DNA of 64,000 bases, taken from an uncultured Eubacteriales bacterium (GTDB taxonomy: Bacteria > Bacillota > Clostridia > Oscillospirales > Acutalibacteraceae). Positions 24,228-32,094 of the stretch are shown here, one piece after another; positions within the stretch are counted from its first letter, which is position 1, and each line of letters opens with the position of its first letter. The stretch covers positions 1 through 64,000 of the forward strand of contig CASFBL010000004.1 of the NCBI GenBank assembly GCA_949292775.1, written 5' to 3'. The notes below the pieces were generated by a model. That model saw only the letters and a program-made list of their open reading frames with translations, was not told the DNA's origin and did not search any database. The translations under genes and the position numbers were made by a program.

Positions 24228-24917
24228 TTATTTTGCCAGGGCTTCGTCCGTCACCTTGCGAAAACGCGCGGTAATATCTTTCGGTCGTGTGACAGCCGAG
24301 CCAATCACAACTGCATACGGATTGGCCGCCCAAACTTTTTCGAGCTGGCCGACTTCCCAAATGCCGCCTTCAGCAATCACTTTTGCGTTTACGGAATTCA
24401 CCAGCGTACGAATAAAGTCGTAATCCGGAATTGCCTTGCCTTTGGTGGCAGCAGTATAGCTGCGAAGCGTGCACCCGATATAATCAAAACCAAGTGCATC
24501 TGCATGCTTTGCTTCGTCGAGATCGGCAATATCTGCCATAATTTCGACCTGTGGTTTTGCGCTGCGGATATAGGCAACCAAATCTTCCAGCTTTTCCCCG
24601 TTCGGACGGTCACGAAGCGTTGCATCCAACGCCACAACTTCAGTGTCCGTTTCCTCTAAAAGCGCTTTTACTTCTTTTATAGTCGGCGTGATATAAACAT
24701 CACTGTCCGGGTAAACTGCTTTGATAATGCCGATTGTCGGCAAATCCACTTCCTTTTTAATGCTGTTGATATCCGAAACATAGTTGCAGCGAATTCCATC
24801 AGCACCACCGGCTTTGGCGGCTTTCGCCATTAAGTGCATGATATTATAGCCGTAAAGCGGCTCCCCCTCCACCGCCTGGCAGCTGATAATTAAGCTGCCC
24901 TTTTTGATATAAGCCAT
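24228..24917 (-). CDS. nanE: N-acetylmannosamine-6-phosphate 2-epimerase
   Basis: A 229-residue TIM-barrel epimerase that converts ManNAc-6-P to GlcNAc-6-P in sialic-acid catabolism. IISCQAVEGEPL near residue 10, the GGADGIRCNYV block and VIAEGGIWEVGQL near 190 are NanE signatures. The binding site is GAGGTG. It lies 15 bases after nanA. ManNAc kinase (nanK) and a sialic-acid transporter are not in this window. Confidence 0.93.
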   Translation of the reverse strand: MAYIKKGSLIISCQAVEGEPLYGYNIMHLMAKAAKAGGADGIRCNYVSDINSIKKEVDLPTIGIIKAVYPDSDVYITPTIKEVKALLEETDTEVVALDATLRDRPNGEKLEDLVAYIRSAKPQVEIMADIADLDEAKHADALGFDYIGCTLRSYTAATKGKAIPDYDFIRTLVNSVNAKVIAEGGIWEVGQLEKVWAANPYAVVIGSAVTRPKDITARFRKVTDEALAK

Positions 24918-24932
24918 TTTTTCACCTCAAAA

Positions 24933-25802
24933 TCATAAAGAAGCGGCAATTTCTTTTGCCTTAGCGCGGCCTTCGTCGGAAAGCGGCAGGAACGGCTTTC
25001 TGCATTCCCCTACCGGCACGCCGAGATTCTTAAGGATTTCTTTTTCCATTTGGAACACGCCATAAGGCAGCATAGCTTCAATGATTCGGTTTGCTTTTTC
25101 CTGTGCTTTCTGCGCAGCGCGGATATCCCCGGCATTAAAGTTATTGTAAATGTCCAAAATAATTTTCGGCATAAAGTTGTATGTACTGCCGATACCGCCG
25201 TCAGCGCCCATAGAGAGACCTGCAACCAGCATTTCATCAAAACCGTTAAACACGACTAAATCGCGTTGCAGGTGTTTGAACATTTCCAGTTCAAACAGGT
25301 TCTGTGATGTGTGCTTAATGCCCAGCAGTTTGTCATCATCAATAAAGGAATTGACGACATCAAGCATGCCGTTAAAGCCGCCTGCATTCGGGAAATTATA
25401 CATCAGCATCGGCAAAGAGGTTGCGTGCATAATATCTGAATAGTAGGTCTTAATCGCTTCCAACGGGAAAGCATAATAGAAAGGTGCTACGGCGCTAACT
25501 GCATCAAAACCGCTTTCTTCTGCAACCTTTGCCATACGAATTGCGCTGTCAGTTGAAATTGCACCGACATGGGCAAACAAATTGCATTTACCCGCCATGT
25601 GCTTACCGATTACACGGAAAACCTCCATGCGTTCTTCTTCGGTCAGCAAAAATCCTTCACCTGTACTGCCGCCGACATAAAGGCCGGAAAGACCGGAATC
25701 AATACAAAAATCTGCCAGTCTCTTCAACGCGTCATAATCAACGCTGCCATCCGCTTTAAAAGGTGTCATTAACGCGGAATAAACGCCCTTGTATTTTTTC
25801 AT
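24933..25802 (-). CDS. nanA: N-acetylneuraminate lyase
   Basis: A 289-residue class I aldolase of the DapA superfamily that splits sialic acid to ManNAc and pyruvate. GGSTGEGFLLT, MYNFPNAGGF and the Schiff-base Lys in LGIKHTSQN match the lyase branch; DapA in this window has GTTGES and PSRTG instead. Three consecutive ATGs occur (25808, 25805, 25802); the last has eight-base spacing from AGGAG, so I chose it. It sits between a small membrane protein and nanE. Confidence 0.92.
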   Translation of the reverse strand: MKKYKGVYSALMTPFKADGSVDYDALKRLADFCIDSGLSGLYVGGSTGEGFLLTEEERMEVFRVIGKHMAGKCNLFAHVGAISTDSAIRMAKVAEESGFDAVSAVAPFYYAFPLEAIKTYYSDIMHATSLPMLMYNFPNAGGFNGMLDVVNSFIDDDKLLGIKHTSQNLFELEMFKHLQRDLVVFNGFDEMLVAGLSMGADGGIGSTYNFMPKIILDIYNNFNAGDIRAAQKAQEKANRIIEAMLPYGVFQMEKEILKNLGVPVGECRKPFLPLSDEGRAKAKEIAASL

Positions 25803-25836
25803 CATCATCGCTCCTATAAATTTGTTGTTCCTTTAA

Positions 25837-26067
25837 TTATTTTTCAGCCTGTTTCAAATGGGTATTGATAAAGTTGGTTACTTTATCGTTATCCAGAATC
25901 AGGCGTTCAAAAGCATAGTTGGTTAGATATTCTTTATCAAATGAAATTAAAGAGGATTTCTTGCCGCCGTATTTTTTCTCAACATGCAAAACGCTTGCGG
26001 CAACAACAGCCAAAGTGGACGCAGCAAGTACAGACCCCTGCAGATTCAGCCATTTTGTTTTACGCAT
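25837..26067 (-). CDS. Small membrane-anchored protein of unknown function
   Basis: A 76-residue protein. The N terminus is basic (RKTKW) and followed by a hydrophobic segment at about residues 9-28, a signal anchor or signal peptide; the rest (KKYGGKKSSLISFDKEYLTNYAFERLILDND) is polar. I recognise no domain. GGAGA precedes the ATG and it lies 11 bases after the GME-fold gene and 34 before nanA, so it is in the same operon. Confidence 0.6.
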   Translation of the reverse strand: MRKTKWLNLQGSVLAASTLAVVAASVLHVEKKYGGKKSSLISFDKEYLTNYAFERLILDNDKVTNFINTHLKQAEK

Positions 26068-26078
26068 AAATATCTCTC

Positions 26079-26819
26079 CTATTTCACAATAACAGGCATA
26101 AAACTGCCAATATCCGTAAGCGGCCCACTGGAAAGAGACTCGGGATATATGCCGTGGTTACGAAGAAAAGAAAAAATCCGCTCTGCATCCTCATGCTGCT
26201 TGTAATCACCGACAAACAAAAGCGTATCCGGCGCAATCAAGCCACAGCAACCACCGATAAAACCATATGGATAGCCGCTAAGACGCACACGCCCCTTTTG
26301 CACAAGCAGAACATCAAAGAATGGGTGAACGGCGTTTGCGATTCCGGGGTCGTCTGTAAGCAGCGCGTTATCATTAACAACACAGACCGAGCATTTTGTA
26401 TAGCCTTGTCTGCAACTGATTATAGCACAATCTTCCTCTTTTGCCAAACAAAAAATGCTGGAATCCACCGTTTTCGGGTTGCAAATCAGTGTTTTTCCGA
26501 TTTTAACAGCGTTATATTTTGCTTCTTGCGGATACCCATTCAATAAAGCGCTGCCAAAGCTACAATGAATGCCGAGTTTACAAAGCGTCTTTGCAAGCGC
26601 TTCTTGTTCGGGGACGAGAACAAATCTTCCGTTTCCGGCCGGAAAGGCCACTAAATCCGCATGACTTGCAAGTGCTCCGGCAACGGCTTTCGCCTTTTCC
26701 GAGTAAATGATGGAAATTCCAATCATTTTTAACGCTGTCTCATAATCTCTCAATCCGTCTCCGGCAAGAATTGTGTGTACTTGTCCGTCCGGTAAATACG
26801 GTTCGGCTGGGATGTGCAT
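26079..26819 (-). CDS. GME-fold protein, probably DUF6873 family
   Basis: A 246-residue soluble protein that resembles the DUF6873 group of the guanidine-modifying-enzyme (GME) fold. Visible blocks are ASHADLVAFP (51-60), GNGRFVLVP (62-70), the GYTKCSVCVVND stretch (139-150) with LLTDDPGIA after it, and GFIGGCCG (186-193). It is cysteine-rich (C80, C86, C113, C124, C131, C136, C143, C146, C191, C192), and no function is known to me. The start codon touches the radA stop. Family assignment is from memory of the motif pattern. Confidence 0.55.
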   Translation of the reverse strand: MHIPAEPYLPDGQVHTILAGDGLRDYETALKMIGISIIYSEKAKAVAGALASHADLVAFPAGNGRFVLVPEQEALAKTLCKLGIHCSFGSALLNGYPQEAKYNAVKIGKTLICNPKTVDSSIFCLAKEEDCAIISCRQGYTKCSVCVVNDNALLTDDPGIANAVHPFFDVLLVQKGRVRLSGYPYGFIGGCCGLIAPDTLLFVGDYKQHEDAERIFSFLRNHGIYPESLSSGPLTDIGSFMPVIVK

Positions 26820-28195
26820 CAGATAATCGCCTCAAAAGCCTGCCGAATGTTACCAACACCGATTACTTCTATATTGACTCGAAGATTGTTTTTGATTTTC
26901 TGAAGATTGTAACGCGGAACCACGCACTTATTAAACCCGAGCTTTTCCGCCTCGCGAATCCTCTGTTCACAGGCATTCACCGCGCGAATCTCACCGCCTA
27001 AGCCGATTTCGCCAAATGCCAAAACATCCTCAGGCACGGGGATGTCCTTAAGACCGGAGACTATCGCCAGCGCCACAGAAAGGTCGCATGCCGGTTCATC
27101 GATTTTAAGTCCGCCGACAATATTTACATAGCAATCCATATTTCCGAGAAAATACCCCGCCCGCTTTTCTAAAACAGCTAACAACATAGCCATTCTGCCG
27201 TAGTCAACACCGGTTGCCATGCGGCGCGGAGTGCCAAAGCCCGTTGGTGTAACAAGGCTTTGCACTTCGGCGAGTATGGGGCGCGAACCCTCCATAATGC
27301 AGGCAACACAAGTGCCGGATACATTTTTCGGGCGACCTGCAAGCAGCATTTGAGATGGGTTTTCCACTTCAAAAAGACCGTTATCTTCCATTTCGAACAC
27401 GCCGATTTCGTTGGTGGAGCCGTAACGGTTTTTCACAGCGCGCAGAATTCGGTAAGAAAGGTTTCTATCCCCTTCAAAATACAAAACCGCGTCTACAATA
27501 TGCTCTAATACTTTGGGACCGGCAATATTGCCGTCTTTGTTGACATGACCAACAACAACAATGGGAACATTCAGTGTTTTTGCTGTGCGCATAAACAAAT
27601 TGGTGGTTTCGCGCACCTGTGTCACGCTACCGCAGGAAGAATTTAAGTCGGTAATGCTCATCGTTTGAATAGAGTCGATCATAACAATATCCGGCTTTTC
27701 TGTGGCAATCACTTCGCAGATATACTGCGCGTCGGTTTCGCACAGCAAATAAAGGTTGTCCGTTACAACGCCGAGACGCTTCGCACGCAGCTTTAACTGG
27801 TGCGCAGACTCTTCGCCGGACACATATAAAATTTTCATCTTCTTGCCGAGATGCTCGCAAATCTGCAAAAGTAAGGTGGATTTACCAATGCCCGGGTCAC
27901 CGCTAAGCAGCACAAGCGAACCTTTGACAATGCCACCGCCAAGCACGCGGTTTAATTCTCGAAGCCCGGTGTCAAAACGATGCTCTGTGTCAGCGCTGAT
28001 TTCCTGTAATTTTTGAATCGAAGCACGATTGGAATAAGAAGATAGCGGCCGTTTTTTTGCACTTCCCGTTTCCACCGTGCGCAGTTCTTCCTCCATTGTG
28101 TTCCATTCCTGACACGCCGGGCACTGCCCATACCATTTGGAGGTCTCATGCCCACATGCTGAACACACATAAACCGATTTTGTTTTAGAAGCCAT
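26819..28195 (-). CDS. radA: DNA repair protein RadA
   Basis: A 458-residue RadA (Sms). An N-terminal four-Cys zinc finger is seen as VCSACGHET and GQCPACQEW (about residues 9-31), Walker A as GDPGIGKST near 95, the KNRYGSTNE motif near 245, and a Lon-like C-terminal domain with DLSVALAIVSG and FGEIGLGGEIRAV. It helps branch migration in recombinational repair. TTG at 28204 is possible, but AAAGG fits the ATG at 28195 better. It follows cwlD by 16 bases. Confidence 0.95.
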   Translation of the reverse strand: MASKTKSVYVCSACGHETSKWYGQCPACQEWNTMEEELRTVETGSAKKRPLSSYSNRASIQKLQEISADTEHRFDTGLRELNRVLGGGIVKGSLVLLSGDPGIGKSTLLLQICEHLGKKMKILYVSGEESAHQLKLRAKRLGVVTDNLYLLCETDAQYICEVIATEKPDIVMIDSIQTMSITDLNSSCGSVTQVRETTNLFMRTAKTLNVPIVVVGHVNKDGNIAGPKVLEHIVDAVLYFEGDRNLSYRILRAVKNRYGSTNEIGVFEMEDNGLFEVENPSQMLLAGRPKNVSGTCVACIMEGSRPILAEVQSLVTPTGFGTPRRMATGVDYGRMAMLLAVLEKRAGYFLGNMDCYVNIVGGLKIDEPACDLSVALAIVSGLKDIPVPEDVLAFGEIGLGGEIRAVNACEQRIREAEKLGFNKCVVPRYNLQKIKNNLRVNIEVIGVGNIRQAFEAII

Positions 28196-28211
28196 TTTTC
28201 TCAAACCTTTA

Positions 28212-28925
28212 TTATAAATTCAAATAATTCAATATCCCTGCGGCAATTGCAAACGCCATTTGCTTTTGATATTCTTCGTCTTTCAAAAGCTCGGTATCGT
28301 GCTGATTAGACAAAAAACCGCACTCCACCAGAACCGCCGTTTGCTTAGCATAATAAAGCAAATAAATCGAACTGCCGGATTTCTTGATTTCTCGTGTATT
28401 TTCCGGCTGCAAAAGACTGACCACCGATTTTTGAATACAGTCAGCAAGCGCCGGGCTGGTTGTCGTATTTGGAGAATAAAAGACCTGCGTACCTTGCTGC
28501 GAGCTGTCTGTATATTTATTTTGATGAATGCTGACAAACAGCGCATCCGGGTGGGCTTCCATAATCGCCATGCGGTTATGGATATCAGTAACCTTTTTTT
28601 CGCGAATGGTGTTTGCCGTTTCGTCGTGAATTGAATCCTCATTTGTGCGCGTCATGACCGTTTCAATTCCAAACGCACAAAGTTGCTGTTCCAAAAGTTT
28701 TGCAATCTGTAAATTCAATAATTGCTCTTCTGTTCCGTCATAAGCGACGGCGCCGCCGTCTACACCGCCATGTCCAGCGTCCACAATAACAATCGGTCTG
28801 TCAGTTGCAATTTCATCGGGAACAGACGCAATTTGCGTTGTGTGCACAGTAAAAGCGAAAAAAGACAGACATACTGCAAAAATAAACAACGCGCAAAGCA
28901 CTCGAAAACGCGCCTTTTTCTTCAT
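28212..28925 (-). CDS. cwlD: N-acetylmuramoyl-L-alanine amidase CwlD
   Basis: A 237-residue secreted amidase_3 enzyme. A signal or anchor helix lies at about residues 9-28. Zinc ligands appear in IVDAGHGGVDGGA (His), the DTxE-type region, and SIHQNKYTDSSQQG (His); the catalytic Glu is in VLVECGFLSNQHD. CwlD trims stem peptides so that spore cortex carries muramic-delta-lactam, needed for germination. An upstream ATG (28940) is less likely; GGGGTGG precedes 28925. First gene of the operon. Confidence 0.88.
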   Translation of the reverse strand: MKKKARFRVLCALFIFAVCLSFFAFTVHTTQIASVPDEIATDRPIVIVDAGHGGVDGGAVAYDGTEEQLLNLQIAKLLEQQLCAFGIETVMTRTNEDSIHDETANTIREKKVTDIHNRMAIMEAHPDALFVSIHQNKYTDSSQQGTQVFYSPNTTTSPALADCIQKSVVSLLQPENTREIKKSGSSIYLLYYAKQTAVLVECGFLSNQHDTELLKDEEYQKQMAFAIAAGILNYLNL

Positions 28926-28966
28926 GTTACCACCCCACAAAAATATATGTGGCAGTAACTACATTT

Positions 28967-28995
28967 ATTATAGAGCATAACGGCTCGCAAGGCAA
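28967..28995 (-). promoter_or_regulatory. SigA-like promoter of cwlD-radA-nan operon
   Basis: On the minus strand TTGCCT (28995-28990), 17-base spacer, perfect TATAAT (28972-28967). It lies immediately downstream of the tsf terminator, 41 bases before the cwlD start. Confidence 0.8.
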
Positions 28996-29001
28996 GAAAA
29001 A

Positions 29002-29027
29002 AAGCACACCGGGAAACCGGTGTGCTT
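29002..29027 (-). terminator. Terminator of rpsB-tsf
   Basis: AAGCACACCGG / CCGGTGTGCTT, perfect 11-bp stem with a four-base loop; on the minus strand it is followed by a run of seven T. It lies 15 bases after the tsf stop. Confidence 0.93.
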
Positions 29028-29041
29028 GAGAAAACAAGAAA

Positions 29042-29968
29042 TTATTTCATCATGCTGGCAACTTCAGCAGCAAAATCGTCTTCTCTCTTTTCAAGGCCTT
29101 CACCTTTTGCATAGCGAATGAAGCCGGTAACTTTGATGTCAGCGCCAAGCTCTTTCGCAACAGAAGCGACATATTTTGCAACATTCATATCGCCGTCTTT
29201 AACGAACGCCTGATCAAGAAGGCAGTTTTCTTTGTAGTACTTGCCGATCTTGCCGTCAACAATCTTTGCGAGAACCTGATCGGGTTTGCCGGCCATTTTC
29301 GGGTCTTCTGCAAGCTGCGCCTTCATGATTTCCTTTTCATGTTCCAAAACATCAGCCGGAACGCTTGCTTCGTCAAGATAAGACGGATTCATAGCGGCAA
29401 TCTGCATCGCAACATCTTTGCCCATGACTTTGAACGCATCGGTAGCTGCGGTGTTATCATCTGTATCAAACAGAACCAAAACGCCCACAGAGCCACCGCC
29501 GTGAATATAGCTTGTGGTGATGCCTTCCACTCTTTCAAAACGGCGAATCTTCATGTTTTCACCGATAGAAAGAACCATATCCTGCAGGTTTTCCTGAACA
29601 GTTCTTGTGTCACCTGCAAGCGGTTTATTAAGAAGCTCGTCAACATCTGCCGGGTTGCTGTTAGCAATGGTCTTGGCAACAGCAGTAACATAGTTTACAA
29701 ATTTTTCATTCTTAGCAACGAAGTCAGTTTCAGAGTTCACTTCAACAAGAACGCTGACTTTCTTTGCTTCGTCTGTATAAGCAAGTACGATGCCTTCCGC
29801 AGCGATTCTGCCTGCTTTCTTTGCAGAAGCAGCAAGTCCTTTTTCTCTAAGGACATCGATTGCACGCTCCATATCGCCGTCAGCTTCTGTCAGAGCCTTT
29901 TTGCAGTCCATCATACCTACGCCGGTCTTTTCACGCAGCGCTTTAACATCAGCAGCAGTAAATGCCAT
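29042..29968 (-). CDS. tsf: Translation elongation factor Ts
   Basis: A 308-residue nucleotide-exchange factor for EF-Tu. The N-terminal UBA-like domain (VKALREKTGVGMMDCKKAL, about 8-26) and the exchange motif TDFVAKN near residue 80 are clear, followed by the core and C-terminal module. A GGAGGA site precedes the ATG. It follows rpsB in the usual order, separated by a 71-base spacer with a hairpin. Confidence 0.97.
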   Translation of the reverse strand: MAFTAADVKALREKTGVGMMDCKKALTEADGDMERAIDVLREKGLAASAKKAGRIAAEGIVLAYTDEAKKVSVLVEVNSETDFVAKNEKFVNYVTAVAKTIANSNPADVDELLNKPLAGDTRTVQENLQDMVLSIGENMKIRRFERVEGITTSYIHGGGSVGVLVLFDTDDNTAATDAFKVMGKDVAMQIAAMNPSYLDEASVPADVLEHEKEIMKAQLAEDPKMAGKPDQVLAKIVDGKIGKYYKENCLLDQAFVKDGDMNVAKYVASVAKELGADIKVTGFIRYAKGEGLEKREDDFAAEVASMMK

Positions 29969-30003
29969 GAGAATTCCTCCTAAAAATGTTAATTATTGAA
30001 AGG

Positions 30004-30030
30004 ATGCCCGCACCACAAAAGCGCGGGCAT
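30004..30030 (-). other. Hairpin in the rpsB-tsf spacer
   Basis: ATGCCCGC / GCGGGCAT, an 8-bp GC-rich stem with an 11-base loop. No T run follows on the minus strand, so it is more likely an mRNA stability or attenuation hairpin than a full terminator. Confidence 0.5.
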
Positions 30031-30039
30031 TTTGGTTTT

Positions 30040-30780
30040 TTATTCAGCGGCTTCTGCGGGAGCTTCTTCCTGTGCTTCCTCTGCAGCAGCACCCTGCATG
30101 CCCTGACGGCCTTCAATAACGGCGTCAGCCATTGCACCTGCAATCAGCTTAACAGCACGGATTGCATCGTCGTTGCCGGGGATGACATAATCGATTTCAT
30201 CCGGGTCACAGTTGGTGTCGACGATTGCGATAATCGGAATACCAAGTTTCTTTGCTTCTGCAACTGCGATTCTTTCCTTACGGGGGTCAACAATGAACAT
30301 AGCAGCGGGCTGCTTTTTCATTTCGGTGATACCGCCCATGTATTTTTCCAGCTTTTCGATTTCAAGGTCAAGCTTAGCAGCTTCCTTTTTGGTAAGAAGC
30401 TCAAAAGTGCCTTCCTCTTTCATCGTCTTCAGCTGGCCAAGTCTCTTGATTCTTCTCTTGATGGTGCTGAAATTGGTCAGCATACCGCCGAGCCAGCGAG
30501 CATTAACATAAGGCATACCGCAGCGAGCTGCTTCTTCCTTAATGGACTCCTGTGCCTGCTTTTTAGTACCAACAAACAGGATTTCGTCGCCTTCGGCCGC
30601 GATGTCACGGACAAACATATAAGCTTCTTCCAGCTTTTTGACCGTTTTCTGCAGGTCGATGATGTAAATACCGTTTCTTTCAGTGAAGATGTACTCCGCC
30701 ATTTTGGGGTTCCATCTTCTGGTCTGGTGACCAAAGTGTACGCCTGCTTCGAGCAGTTGTTTCATGGATACGACTGACAT
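30040..30780 (-). CDS. rpsB: Ribosomal protein S2
   Basis: A 246-residue S2 protein of the small ribosomal subunit. [29 protein letters not shown] start, LVDLQKT-like [25 protein letters not shown] and [20 protein letters not shown] are typical. The tail is Ala/Glu/Gln-rich. GGAGGA precedes the ATG. It has a leader of about 90 bases. Confidence 0.98.
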   Translation of the reverse strand: MSVVSMKQLLEAGVHFGHQTRRWNPKMAEYIFTERNGIYIIDLQKTVKKLEEAYMFVRDIAAEGDEILFVGTKKQAQESIKEEAARCGMPYVNARWLGGMLTNFSTIKRRIKRLGQLKTMKEEGTFELLTKKEAAKLDLEIEKLEKYMGGITEMKKQPAAMFIVDPRKERIAVAEAKKLGIPIIAIVDTNCDPDEIDYVIPGNDDAIRAVKLIAGAMADAVIEGRQGMQGAAAEEAQEEAPAEAAE

Positions 30781-30821
30781 AATTTTTCCTCCTTATTTTT
30801 GCCTCCGCACAGTTCTTCTTG

Positions 30822-30852
30822 ACGGCAAGACACCGAAATGCAATTTTGCCGT
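30822..30852 (-). promoter_or_regulatory. Possible structured element in the rpsB leader
   Basis: ACGGCAA (30822-30828) can pair with TTGCCGT (30846-30852) in the roughly 90-base untranslated leader of rpsB. Autoregulatory leaders are common for ribosomal protein genes, but I cannot match this one to a known class. Confidence 0.35.
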
Positions 30853-30880
30853 AATCCCCGTGCGTGTGAATTGCGAAAGC

Positions 30881-30909
30881 ATTATATCATCAAAGCTTTG
30901 ATTTTGCAA
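30881..30909 (-). promoter_or_regulatory. SigA promoter of rpsB-tsf
   Basis: On the minus strand TTGCAA (30909-30904), 17-base spacer, perfect TATAAT (30886-30881). Most of it lies inside the last codons of the upstream DUF3006 gene, which ends at 30890. Confidence 0.88.
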
Positions 30910-31144
30910 GAGTTTTTTCAGGATTCCTGAAAGATTTTTTCTGCATTTCATAAAGTTTAGCTTTGCGCGCTTTTGTTGCAGCTTCATTGGTTTTATAAAC
31001 GCCGTCAGAAGAAAGACAGACTACATCCCCTTCTTGAACTTCGCCTAAAAAACGAGACAGCGGCATATCAATATGTGTTTTCTCATTGGTTTCCAAAACA
31101 ACTATATTATTTTCAATGCGGTCCACTATCCAATATTCTGACAT
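30890..31144 (-). CDS. DUF3006 family protein
   Basis: An 84-residue protein that looks like DUF3006: an N-terminal beta-rich part (WIVDRIENNIVVLE, then DMPLSRFLGEVQEGDVV) predicted to form a small barrel and a basic Lys/Ala-rich tail. Family members are often next to ComEC-like MBL hydrolases, as here, three bases after that gene. The function is unknown. Its 3' end carries the rpsB promoter. Confidence 0.75.
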   Translation of the reverse strand: MSEYWIVDRIENNIVVLETNEKTHIDMPLSRFLGEVQEGDVVCLSSDGVYKTNEAATKARKAKLYEMQKKSFRNPEKTLAKSKL

Positions 31145-31146
31145 TT

Positions 31147-32094
31147 TTATTTCTCCGTTTCCACAGAAATCGATTGCCCGTCGCTATGTACTGTGATTGT
31201 ACCGTTTAAATCGGTTCGCCGATAATCGATTCCCATGTTTTCGAGTTTATCTAAAACAGTTTGGCTTGGGAGATTATAGGAATTGTTTTCGCCGCAGGAA
31301 ATGACGGCAAACTCCGGTGCAACTGCCTGCAAGTAAACATCCGTAGACGAAGTGGAACTGCCATGATGACCGAGTTTGATAACATTGGCATGTAAATCAA
31401 GACCTAAAGAAAGAATATCCTTTTCAGATTTCTTTTCAGCATCTCCCTGAAACAAAAAAGCTGTTTCACCGTAAACAGCGCGAATCACAACGGAAGTGTC
31501 GTTGAGTTCATTATAGTCCGCATTCGGTGCGAGAACAGTAAACTGAAACGCAGGAAGCTGATAGGTATTTCCCGGCACAGCGGCAATTACCCGACCTTGA
31601 AAATCTGAAAGAGCCGTCAATAAATCTTCATATACGGCAGATGTAGGCATGTTCTCTTCGGTGTATTTTGGCAGAATTACATTTTCGACAGCGTAATTTT
31701 TCAACACTTCATCTGCACTGCCGATGTGGTCAGAATGCGCATGCGTCAAAATAAAATACTGAATGGTTTTGACTTCTTTCGACTGTAAAAATGCATCAAT
31801 TGTCGGAAAAGCGTCAACATCTCCAGCATCAATCAAAACAGCCGTGTCACCGCAAAGAATCAGTTCGCAATCCGCCTGTCCGACATCTAAATAATATACG
31901 GAAAACGGACTCCCCTCTTGCGCGGTGCCGGTTGCTACTGTACCGGAAGATACAGCGCCGAACAATTCGCTCCAAGACGGGAGACCGGCTTCAGGAACAA
32001 AGGTGATTAACAGCGACAAAACAAGCAGCACTGCGGCGGCAAGCGCTCCGGCAATCTTGCGCAAACGCTTATTTCCGCTTTTTCGGTTTGCCAT
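31147..32094 (-). CDS. ComEC/Rec2-like metallo-beta-lactamase-fold hydrolase
   Basis: A 315-residue protein with a basic N terminus and one membrane anchor (about residues 13-32), so the enzyme domain is predicted outside the cell. VYYLDVGQADCELI starts the MBL domain; the metal motif HAHSDH lies near residue 118 and LGHHGSSTS near 243. It resembles the detached C-terminal MBL domain of ComEC, which is thought to degrade DNA; no ComEC channel is attached. It overlaps ygiQ by 26 bases. Confidence 0.85.
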   Translation of the reverse strand: MANRKSGNKRLRKIAGALAAAVLLVLSLLITFVPEAGLPSWSELFGAVSSGTVATGTAQEGSPFSVYYLDVGQADCELILCGDTAVLIDAGDVDAFPTIDAFLQSKEVKTIQYFILTHAHSDHIGSADEVLKNYAVENVILPKYTEENMPTSAVYEDLLTALSDFQGRVIAAVPGNTYQLPAFQFTVLAPNADYNELNDTSVVIRAVYGETAFLFQGDAEKKSEKDILSLGLDLHANVIKLGHHGSSTSSTDVYLQAVAPEFAVISCGENNSYNLPSQTVLDKLENMGIDYRRTDLNGTITVHSDGQSISVETEK

